A stretch of DNA of 64,000 nucleotides, taken from Ischnura elegans (Eukaryota > Arthropoda > Insecta > Odonata > Coenagrionidae). Below, piece after piece: positions 31,101 through 43,100 of this stretch. The translations under genes and the position numbers were made by a program. The notes under the pieces are model-generated. The model did not search any database. It was not told the DNA's origin and saw only the letters and a program-made list of their open reading frames with translations. The DNA lies in assembly GCF_921293095.1 (NCBI RefSeq), contig NC_060254.1, positions 6,758,001 to 6,822,000 of the forward strand. Reading direction: 5' to 3'. Position 1 is the first letter of the stretch, and the number at the start of each line of letters is the position of its first letter.

Positions 31101-34100
31101 CAGTGAAGCAATGGTACCTTCCTCCAATCTGGGCACCTTCAATTCAGCAAGAATTTTCTCCTCGTCTTCTCGTCCAAGGCCACAGATTATTTTCTGATAT
31201 CACAAGGTGCGATGTGAAGCTCACACACCTAAAATTAATAAATAATAAAATACCATGTAACTTATTAGGTCAAATCATTTCCAATTTTTGGTATTTCTGC
31301 ATGAGAAATCAAATTACTAGGCTCGTAAATATTTGTATGCCTGATATTTTTATTGTTTTAAACTATAGCATAAGATAATTTGAAATGATGAAAGCCGACG
31401 TGTAATACACCATAGGGCAAGCTAAGAAGCAATATTCGATCCTATAAACTTGGCAGGTTATTCCTAGTTTCTCCTTTAACCACACGTTTACCGAATGAAT
31501 TAATACAAAAAAGACAACTAAAATGCAAGAATTTTCAAAAGAATTGCTGCTACAATATTTTGAATCACCATTTTTAGTACTGAATAGTACTATAGTACTT
31601 CAGTACTGAATAGTTCGGGATGTTGATGCATCAACATCCCGAAGCCACTTCTAACTTGAAATTACATCCAAATAATTACAGCGAGAAAGAGTACATACCT
31701 CACAGTTTTTCGTAGGGGTGAAATGTTTTCTTCTTATCGCCCAAATGCACTTCTTCTTCAACTCAGGATCGTTTGGAAAGCTAAAAACTTGATCCATGTC
31801 CCGGAGTTTCCATTACATCCCGACAATACACACACGAAAGGCATTTTTAACAAAAATATCTCACAAACACGTTTCTGAAGCCCAGAGAATGAAATTAAAG
31901 AATAAGGGAAACTTCACCATTACCAGACACTCTATTTTTCACAAACTTAACCACAAAAATCCCTGAAATGTGGTGAGACGTGACGTAAACGATGCGATCT
32001 CCAACGGCTTGTGAAGGCATGTGATCTTTCTAGGAAGATATGGCACGATGGCACCACCCGCGAAAGAAAATAGTCCCAGACCGAATACAGTTTTATCGAT
32101 GAGATACAATTTTATCGATGCATATGAATTTGCCAGTCCTCTTGCATCTTTTTTCGTCATTAAAGGAAATAAAGAAACAAAACCTTTTTAGTAACTTCCT
32201 AAGCGCGATTTTTGTATCTTGATGGTCCACCCTCGTATTCAGGTACGAAAACTTCCTGTGCCGTCTGGGATGTTATGAGGGAAAAACTGGTTTTACTGGT
32301 TCTGATGAAGTTTATATGTAGATTACCTAAGGTCCTGGTATATTGTGTATTTGTGGATGCTATAATTGGTAGGTAGTATACAAATCAATGGCAGGAGTTA
32401 CTGCTTGACATTAACACGTGCTGGGCGCGTGAGCTTCTATTTCCGCTCTTCTACGGCCGCGTTGAATTTCTTTCTGCACTGTTTGATTGAATCGAAGAGA
32501 GAGGCTGCGATAAATTTAACGGCAAATTCTGGCGGAGAAATCACTACAGTGCGCGATAATACACGGATGCGTTTTGCGCGAGACTAAACGAGCCAATTGA
32601 CCTTGGAATCGTAATGAGATGAAGGGAATGAGTATCGCCAGCGTTAAACAATGAATGCTTAGGCTTTAATGGATTATGACTCGGTAGATGTGATTTTTTC
32701 GCTAATTCACCTAAAATTGCAAAAAACGCGAAATTTCGTTTTTATTTACAGATTTTGCATTATTTTGCGATATCTCATCTCGCAAATTTCAAGGAGCTCT
32801 TATCAATTGAGCATAAAAACTATTTTAAAAATTGTACAAAATGGATTCAGTATAGATATTGGTCGATATGAATGAGGTCATAAGTTGCTTATGGCCCTTA
32901 CCTTTATGAAGAGGATGACTTGGGTACTCTTGAGGAGTGATGGAAATTGGCCAAGCCTTAGAGCTTCATTGATTAAGAATAAAAGAGGGGGTGTAATGAC
33001 ATCAAATGATTTTTTAAGGATGATGAAAGGAATGCCATCTGGACCAGTGGTGTATTCATTTGCCAGTTTGTGAAAGATTTCATATTTTATTTATTAACGG
33101 GCCAAGGCCCAATTACAAAGCAAAATTCTTTATAAAATGTCATAAAAATATCATAATAAAGACAATCAAATACATATTGCAGTAGCTAATTAAAAATTAG
33201 GTAACATCCTATCTGGTATTCCTTTGAGGTACATTATTATACAGGGTGTGTCCTGAAAGTAGTGGGAATGATTTTTTCCCACACACGCGGATGGTCGGAC
33301 GGGAGTTTTCTGGGTTGCAGGTGGTGGAAGGGACTCTAAGAAAGCCCTGGGAACATTCAGCAGTCGGCTCAGAGCTCTTGAAATTTTTACTCCTTCATAA
33401 TTTTCCAGATTTCTTTTGATCTGTTTCTAGCATTACATATTCTGTAATCTTTAAAAGTTCTTTGAGCATTTTGAAGCAGATGTTTATGCTTCTTTTTCAT
33501 TGAGTACTACACATTTGTAACGTGAGTTTAAAAGTTCTTATATATGTATTTGAGAATTTCAATAGGGTCCAAACAGTTTTCGTGATAGAGGGCCATGTTT
33601 TTCATGAATCTAGATGCATACTGAACTTTGTCAGTGACTCATGGCTTTCTGCTCACAGATAGAGAGGAATTTTTATTTCTAACAGGTAATACAGGAAAAC
33701 ATCAATCAAAATAGGGTACATGATTAGAATAAAAACGGTTAAAACCATCCTCGAATGAGCTCATGGGGAAACAAATTATTGGACCAATAATGTGACATCA
33801 GGAGGTTGCAGAAAGTATATTAAGTATATTATAATATGTATTGGTAAAAAGGTCAATTGGAATTAAGGTCTTAGGGTAGTGTTCTGTGCATTTCTCTGGA
33901 ATTTATTTTCTTCTAGGAATTTTTACAATTAGTATACATCTTTTGATTTAAAATGTGATTTTTTTCATAATTTTTTAATCTACTCTTAATTGTATTTTAT
34001 TGACTTACCTTATATTTCTTTCTCTAAACATTGGCCACTGAGGTAATGAGATTTACTAACATATTTGTTACATATTATTAAACCACTAGGTAATTTACTG

Positions 34101-37100
34101 CATTTTAATTTAAGCCATAATAAGCATTTTTTCTGTTTATGCAATCTGTTTTAACTAGATTACTTTAGATGATTTCCTGGGAAACAGAGAATGGGAACTG
34201 AAGAATGTGTCTGCTGTGAAAGAAGTCAAAACATATGATTGCTGTCCAAATCAGACTTACCCGCTTGTGATGTACAAATTCATCCTTAAAAGACATGCCA
34301 GCGCCTACTTAGCCACTGTGGTCATTCCTTCAATGAGTGAGTGTGCTGAACCTAGCCTTTGTTTGGTGGTGTAATCTATGTGTCCATGGATTATACCTGC
34401 ATGTCTTTGTCACCCTCTCCCCCGGTTGACTTGGTTGCATTGCTTGGAAGGAGTGTGTGTATGTGGTCATTGGGGGAGGATGATGGAGTGGCATTATTGA
34501 TGGCCACCACAGGCCTGTCTCATCCGTGATGGGGGGGGGGGGAAAGGAATTGCTCAAATTGACAATAAGCTTGAGTTCTACAGGGTCGGGATATGAATGA
34601 AATGGGTGGTCCAGTGTGGCATGTGAGTGTTTGACTTTGGTTGGCATGGTGATCGTGCAATTAGATGGCAAGGTGAGATGACCTTATCAAATGAAATGAA
34701 GTTTATTTTAACTGGACTAAAATAAATTAGGACCTTTGCATGGCATGGTTTACACAAAGAAAAACAATATGAAAGGTTTGAAAAATAGGGCTATTATATG
34801 GGCTGATAAATTCACTGTTTTTGGCCCAGTGTAGATAACTAAAAAATAAGCTTGACACAAGATACATAGTTGAATTGAAAAAAATATTGATGAGAAACAA
34901 TCTCATATTGACTTGTGCTCACAAAAAGAAAAGAATCAAATCTTATATTGACACAGAGTATAACGTCGACTAAAACAAAAATTTAAGAGAATGGCAACGT
35001 GTATAACTGAAGGGTGTGGTATGTATGAACAGAGTGGTTACGTTTCATAATAAGAGAAAATTATCTTTTCAAGAGTTCTTGGGGTGGAGATTCTTATTGA
35101 GGGCAGCTTCACAGGTCTGTACTACTTTCTTGCCTTACAGTCATAATGTCAGTCACTTTCACCTCTGGAAGTATGACATTACTACTGGAAATGCTGAGGC
35201 TTAGTGTGGCATTAGGGAATTTCTTATGGGAGGGATTGGGGCTTGAAAATTTCATGGGCGGGCTTGAATGGTACACAAGTATGTATTATGACTTGAGGAT
35301 TGGATGATTATTTTGTCACTGAGAGCATGTTGAGATGTGATGGCCATGAATATGCATTGAGACAGCTTTATAGTCTCCCTGATGCATCTCGTATCACAAA
35401 ATACAGCTTGTTGTACCAAAGAGTTGGAAATATCACTTTTTTCAAGTTTATCTGAATGAAATATCCTATGGTGGCTGTGAGGCCACATCTGAAATCTCCA
35501 CTCTTACTTTTTACATGGTTTTCCATTTTGTGATGAGGTGTGGGCATCATTTTCAGCCGAATCCCCACTAATTATGTTTGCCATTGTCCCAATAATCGAT
35601 GGGAATGAGGAGAGTCCTCTTATACAACCATTAATCGCTCTTAACATCTAAGTCATTAGGAAAAATAGTGAAAATTATGCACTTCAAAAATTATTTTTAC
35701 TTTCTTGCAAAAAGTCGAGATACCAGAATTTGAAGTGTGGAATGTTGATAACTATAATTGATCAGTTGTAATGCGAGAAATTTATTTTTACATTTGCTCA
35801 GTATCATCAGGAATTCATTCTTGCAGTAACAGTTTTTTGATGGTTTGCATGGAAAAAGTTAAGGTTTATGACACTCAGAAAAAACTATCTATCTCTCCTT
35901 GTGGAACTTCATTTTTTTCAAGAACTTTTTTTCCATGAGAGTCCATGAAATGAAAGAACAGACCTATATGAATACAGATGGAAATGTGTAAGAATTGTAT
36001 TAGCACCAAAAATTGTCGTTAAGGAAAGCTCAGTCATTGTCATTGTTTAAAGACTTGAAAACGTTTTGAAGTGCTCTTGGCCTACTATACATGTACAGTT
36101 GTGAATTATCTCGAGAGAAAGGTGATTTATTGTCTCATCCTGAATGCACTAATTGCAGCTACCTTGTATTTGAATACCTTCTCCATGATAGTATGGTCCT
36201 TTGCTGTGGTATGAGGCCATGCTCCTGGTGCAGTGCAGCAAACAGTTGCACCCTGTTAGTTCCACCACCACTTTCAAATAATCCCTTCGACGATGCTCCA
36301 TCCCGACTCACACATAAAAAGCCAATTCACATCTTGATAAATAGTTAACACACACACACACCTGCTGTCTTCCAGGATCACTGGCATCAGGATATTAGGT
36401 TGCTCATATTTCTGTGAAGTAGCCAATGGTTCCTACCACATAATATTAAGCTTTTTTTAATGATCCACTGAACACAAGTATAATATCAGTAAGCATCACA
36501 AAATATATTTCAGAATGGTAAGTGGTGAGCCAGCTATTTTGCTGATGTGCCAAAATTGTAATTAAAGTTTGCTCCTTTTGCTGATCAATTGGGGAGCCGT
36601 GGTTGGCATTTCTTCTCCCATGAGGCGGTAGTCGATATCTGTCTGGAATTCCCCAACTTGTCCCTTCTCTGAGCTCGGTGGTATTTTGCTGGGGTCCAAA
36701 CTTTCTCATCTGGTCCACATGCTCTAGCTGCTTCCCATTTTGTAGGCAGACCCTGTACGCAGCTTTGTTTACCTCATACCCATGATTTGTCCCTAAGAAG
36801 TTTGGTTTTTGCTCCGCCCTCCCAGGGATTTTGCTCTAAAACCTTTTCGGACAACTTAAAACTAGGATAGCCAGCTTTGCTTCCCCTGCATAGTACTGGG
36901 TTTGAGGCAAGGTCACAGAGTTGAGAAATGACAACATTGTAAGAATGCTGGGGTGACGCCTGTCACAGAACATGGTTTGTTCCGAAGCGACATTAAAGTG
37001 TTCTTCAGGAGATGTTCTACCACAGACCGATATTGGTTTGAAGTCTCCCCCCTCAGGTGTGCCTTCAATACATCTAAGTACCGCTTCGCTAGGTTTTCCT

Positions 37101-40100
37101 TTACCATATGCACACGTACTCCGTTTGGCAAGCCCATTTGAGGTAGGATGGGTAGTAAGGGGGACTTTTAGTAACTTTGATACCATTCTTTGAACAAAAT
37201 GACTCTAACTCACCAGACTGGAATGGGGTCCCATAATCAGCCTCTATTTTCTGGGGAATCCCAAATATTGTCATGCAGCTCCTCAGGAGTGTCAATGGTA
37301 TTCTGAGTCTTGGTACCCTCCATCACCCAGGCTTATCCACCTCGAAAAGCTGTCCATGAGAATTAAAATGGAAAGATAAAAAATCCAAATGTAACCACCC
37401 CCATGGTTGTGTGCCTCACGGAGTATCTGATAATTTTTTTGGGAGATGTTTGACATGTGAAACTAAATGCTCAATATCTTTATCGACCATATCCTACAAC
37501 TTCATTCACACTGTCCCATCATGCAGCATTTCTAAAACCTGCCACCCATTAGTGTGGCAGGTGCTATGATTCTGTTACCCCAGCACAGACATCCAATGGT
37601 AACTGACTGGTAATTTTTCTGCATAAAATATGGGTGCAACCCTTCATCGCAGTGGTTTGCCCACCCTACTTGGGTTTTATGCAAAACACTTTATAACATA
37701 TCCTTGGTAGGGTGATCTGATGTGTGTAAACTAGTAAGTACCATCCACCTGAAAAACACATTCCATTCATTCCATGGTGAAACCTAAACCTGTTGGTGAA
37801 ACCAGGAAAATGCAGCCTTCATTATCATCGCATCATAGAAGCCTTTGCATCTACTTATTAATATGTTTTGTATCGACTTGAATTTGAACATTCAATATTC
37901 CGTCAGTCAGAGCAGCATCAATGGCTAATGGCTAACATGTATACTGTTATGAAGAGAATAATTCATAATGATAATTTCAGGAACTCTTTTGGTTTTTCAT
38001 TGCAAAGAAAAGCAATGAAAGCCATGGTCAGGTCTGTGTCCATTAGAACTCCTTGCCGTCTGATATTTAGAGATTTCAGAATGCTTCCTCTTCCGTGTAT
38101 GCACATATTCATATTTTACAACGACTTCTTTCACAAAGAATTAATCCTATCTTTTTCCCCAATAACAGTTTTCAAAGTCAAAGTCATGGAATCTGAAAAT
38201 TGGATGACTCCTCCAAATTCTTTGAAACTGCACTGATATACCTGCGTGACAATTTTGTTCATCCTACCCTCATGTTGAGAGGTGGCATGAGCCTTTAATT
38301 ATTTTGGGGGAAAGATACCCTTTAGCTAAACATTTTAACCATCAAGTTCTCGAGCATTATGCATCTAAACATAAAGAGCCATCAATGTTCCATGTTCTCC
38401 AATATGGTGTACAACATATTTGAAAGTTTCAACCCTTACTAACCACCATGATGCATAATTATCACCCCTATGTTTAAAATATTATTACAAATACTTTCTA
38501 AGAGCGTGGAATGCTTTAAATGGCATTTATTTGAAATAAAAATCCATTTCAAATCCATTTTCTTGGAACAAATCTGAAACTAAATTTCATAAGAATTGTG
38601 TGTTGTTGGTCACCCTCTCCTCTAATCCTGTCATAATTTCGATTTGATTGTTTAACTCTCCCCATCCTGCTCTAATTTAGCAATTATCTCCTCAATTCGG
38701 TGGAGATCCTGTTCATTTAGCGTATAAAAAACTGATTTTAATACTTGTCCCCTGTTCCATATTCATTCTTTCTAATGCCAAGAGATATCCCTGACTAAAA
38801 CCTTGTCCAACTTTTCCTTCCATCCGACCCCTTACTTCATCGAAAATCTATTTCACTCTGTCCATGTCACCCTGTGACACCCTCGAGGCCTTCCTATTGC
38901 CTGGGAATGGTAGCTGTATTTCACATTGCCTGTGCAACTTCCCATGGAGCATGGCAAGGCATGTCAGTGGAGAGGCACAACTGAATGTGATTCCTTGTAT
39001 ACGCTGGCACCATTAAGCACCCTCTAAGCATGAACACCAAGCCAATGTGAGCGCTGACTGCTGCGTACATACTTACAGAAAATTATCAATGCTCAAATTC
39101 CTTTTGGCTTCAGTCTGTTTCTGATTATTATAAAGGCTGAATCCTCTGATCATCCCTCGGAGTGACAGGTCTTCACGTACAAAAAAGAATGATCAGTCCA
39201 CCCATCATTTTCTGAATCACCCTGCCGCCCCTGTATCGATCGCTTTTTCCATATTGCTCGCTGATTACAACTCTCATTCCATCAATAGCCAAACTTGGCA
39301 GTACTATCGCTGTTAGAGGCTGTGTATTCTGATTGGCTGAAATGATGGAAACGGAATGTAACGGAGCCATTGGGGAAAATGATCACATGAAGTGGTTATT
39401 TTTGCACCATCATGGGAGGGTATTTGCAAGGGATGGAAAAAATGATGGTGTGATTGAGACTTAAGCTCACATACCAGTGGAACCAAGGGGATGTGATGAA
39501 CTGAACGGGCCAATTTTCAACTTTCTATTCACATAATGGGGCTTGTGACAACCCTAGAAATATCAGTGCCCTAAAAATATAATGAGGAAAAGTCTTACCA
39601 GTGATGCAGCACTAATTTCTCACATGTTTCATCTTTCTCGTATAGTTATGGCGCTTCTGACTCTTTCAACATTTTGGCTGGATCCGAAAGCTCCTGAGCG
39701 TTTGGCTGTGTGCTCCGTCTCTGTCCTCTGCCACTGTCTCTACTTGCAGTATTTGGGTGCAAAACTTCCCTCCAATGGAGACATCACTCCACTCATAGGT
39801 GGGTATAATACCTATACAGAGTTCACAAGCAGTCTTTCACAAAAAAATTAACCACCTTCGTGTGGCCAAAGGCAGGACTTCCCCTGAAAAGCGTGGAGCC
39901 TCCCAGGGGATAAAATAAAATGGTAAATTTCCACACAATTTTATTTACAAAATACTGACCCGGTTTTGATCGCCAGACACTGTGAATTATCTCCCAGAGG
40001 AGATGACACTCACTCCTCTCTCAACTTGTGCATTCACTTAGGACAACCACCCCCAAGCATAAAGTGCTCCTTTTTTTTCTTCCTTTTGTGTTTCAGTTGT

Positions 40101-43100
40101 CCATGGTACCAAAGTCATTAACCCCTCAAGCGCAGCAGACATTTAATTGAATCCCATCCCAGTGGTAGGATGAGATTCGCCTTTTTGGCATGCTACTAGA
40201 GATGTGTCGGTTCCGGTACCCGGTTCTCAGTTCCGCTGGTTCTTGGCCTGTGGAACTGGTATGGAGAACCGATTGCATGCAGTTGGTACTTTGGAACCGG
40301 CTCGGAACAGTGACCAGGATTTGAATTTGGTGCTCAAAGCTGAAATGGTCTGCAGCGCATTAAAGGCCAAAAAGTGAAAAAAAAAAATTTTAAACGCATA
40401 TACATATATTACTTTCCGATTTCATGGCATTCACATTTTTTTCTTATGAGAGTTGCTGACTACCACATGCATCTAAGGGTTTGTCTGTTTGTCACTCTTG
40501 CCAACATAGTAACATTTATGTAGCCGTAGCCACTTTCAAACGAGCCAATAACTTTTTGCCTGCCCAATCCATGGCACAGTGCCAATCTTTAACTTACCAG
40601 TGGTCTTTATGAATGTCTTCAAACGAGTCGAATCGCGCAATTGACGGCATGGCGCCCATTTCAATCCGGCCCGGCAATGGGCCTTGTAAGGCATGTAATA
40701 CACTCAATGCTACATTGGGACTGCTTTCAAACGGAACGACTTTTCGCCAGTCACTGTACGCGTGAAATTCAGGCGGCTTTTAGATGAGACGACTCTGAAA
40801 CGCCGTGTGCCGTGCCATGAATGGCGGCTGGCGGAATATTGTTTCGTGTGTAAGTGATCTTACCATTGAACGTACACATACAGTAATTCTTAGACATACG
40901 AGCAAGATACGTTCCGAGAACTTGTTCGTAAGTTGAAAAACCTTTTATAAGGTATTGTAAAGTGATCCTGCGGAATGCAACACTGCATTACAATTTTGCA
41001 TTAGCTCACAGCAGCACAGTTTATCCATGATGTCGCTGTACCAGTGTGTTGAGCAGTTTATTGTTGAGGTCATAAGAACTGTGGCAGTGAAGCATGTGAA
41101 TAAGCTGTCAATTAAAGTAGCAATTCAAGCTGCATCGCAAAATTCAGAATATATTTTGAACTGACTCACAAGTTACATCAAATTAACGAATGATGTCGAC
41201 AGTGTGGGCTGATTAGCAGTGTAGCGTTGATGTGGGCAATGAAAATACACAATAAGCAGGAGCGAACAACTTTTATGAACCACACATTACATTACTTGGT
41301 GCGACTGCGCGACTGACTCACACAATAAAAAAATGAACAATGCCTGTTAATAGTGTATCCAAGATCGAAGAACTAATGTTTTTCTCTGCTTGGAGAGCAG
41401 TCATTTTTTTTGTATTGTAAAAGCGTGCGTCTTTTGTTGTGTAAGTTTGACACAGTTAGTTTTTTCCTGTTGTGAGGAGAGCATGTCGTTATGGTGTGCT
41501 AAGTTCTAATAAAGGTGTGTACAAGCACCAGTTGGACATAGTCATTGTGTAGGAACAGAAGATCATTTAACAATGCCTTCTAACGCTTGCCAACCTTGTC
41601 AGGCTGATGGCCGACACAAAATGAAACCCCAACAGACAGAAGTTGGGTGGAGTTTCACTCTTGCTCCATTATAATGCGGCCCTTCAAAATCGACATTATG
41701 ACCACTACTGTTTTCAGTGAACGCCTCTTCAGTACTGCAGGAAATATTTCTGCCAAAAAAGGAATAGATTAGATCCAGATGGGATAAAAATGTTGAATTT
41801 TTAACCAAAGAACCAATGGCTGACTGATGTAATGTGACATATTTCTCGACCATGCATTCTTTAACAACATGTTATTTAAACTTTTTTGTTGGCAAATAAA
41901 ACTATGGATACAGAGCTATCCTGCTAATTTGCATCTTAAGTGAAATTATTTTCATTCATTTCTGGTGGTTGCTCATTTAAATTGACCATTAATTCAGATA
42001 ATAAGAAATCATCCTTAGAACCAGGTAATCAAGAACCGAGAACTGATGGGGGAGGACCGGACCGGTACCGAGAACCGAAAAAATTTAACAACTGACTCAT
42101 CCTTGCAAGCTACAATTCGATTATTTATTAATTTCATGATATATGCTCAGTATTGTTGCAAATTTTTGTAATCGTATTTAAAATAATGCATTACTATATG
42201 TTAAGTTTTCAAACAATTTGAACAAATATTAATTTTTTTTGTATCTCATTCTCTAAACACAATGGATAAATTTTCAGTTTCACATTTTGCTTCAATTGAA
42301 CTGCAAGATCTCTAATATGCCATGTATTTAAAAAAAAATAATTATAAAATATAGTTCAGTGATAAAGGATTAATAATTTCATAACTGATTGGATATGAGT
42401 ACCCGTTTTGCCTGCGTGGAAATTCATGACTTCAGCCATTTTTATGACCGTTTTCCATTATTACCAAATCATTTCATAAAGGTACTTATGTCTGTTGTTT
42501 CAAAAGTCAATATGGAAATATTAAAATGACTTTACGTTAGTAATTCCGGTTTGTGTGATATATTTCCAAGCACTCCAAGCATATAAGGCCACTGAACACT
42601 GCTCACACGGTCAGTGCACGCTCTCTCCTCTTTTCCCATGTACGAAGACTCAAATGCTCATCTTTCTCGAGGCTTTGACTTCTTCCCGTTTGCAGGAATT
42701 CTCGTTAGAAAATGTCTCTCAGTGAGTTTTGGCACTCAATTGTTTAAGGAGTGATGGCCTTGTACAAATTGTCATATGGAGTTGCGTATTTCAACAATAT
42801 TCCCTCCCCTAGCTGCACACAATATGATTTACATATGAATTTAGGGCTGTGGCATTCAATATTCTCCTAAATAACTTGATATACCAATTGTTGTGGCATT
42901 TTATTTCTATAAGGTAACTGGTCCTTGAGGTCCACCCCACCCATGTAACACACAAACACGTTTCTGACTCTTTTTGCCTTTCAATATTGTTCCAGTTTCA
43001 TCATTGTGGTATGTGAAGCTCAATGAGACAATTTTTTTGCCCCTCCATTTGAAAACAACCCAGAATGGTAGCCACATGTTTCGTCCCTCTGCAGTTTCTT

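Larger units (their letters stand above)
29843..32272. mobile_element. 2.43 kb TIR element inserted in a LINE
   Basis: A 17 bp perfect inverted repeat: CATCCCAGACGGCACAG at 29843-29859 and CTGTGCCGTCTGGGATG at 32256-32272. The host LINE frame on the - strand reads KTSFSLI on one side and THPTYNKLP on the other, consistent with a single insertion. A CTCAT direct repeat flanks the ends at 2-3 bp distance, so target-site duplication size is uncertain. The interior has no transposase frame. It holds the hairpin at 30174-30259 and the palindrome at 31614-31643. Confidence 0.8.
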
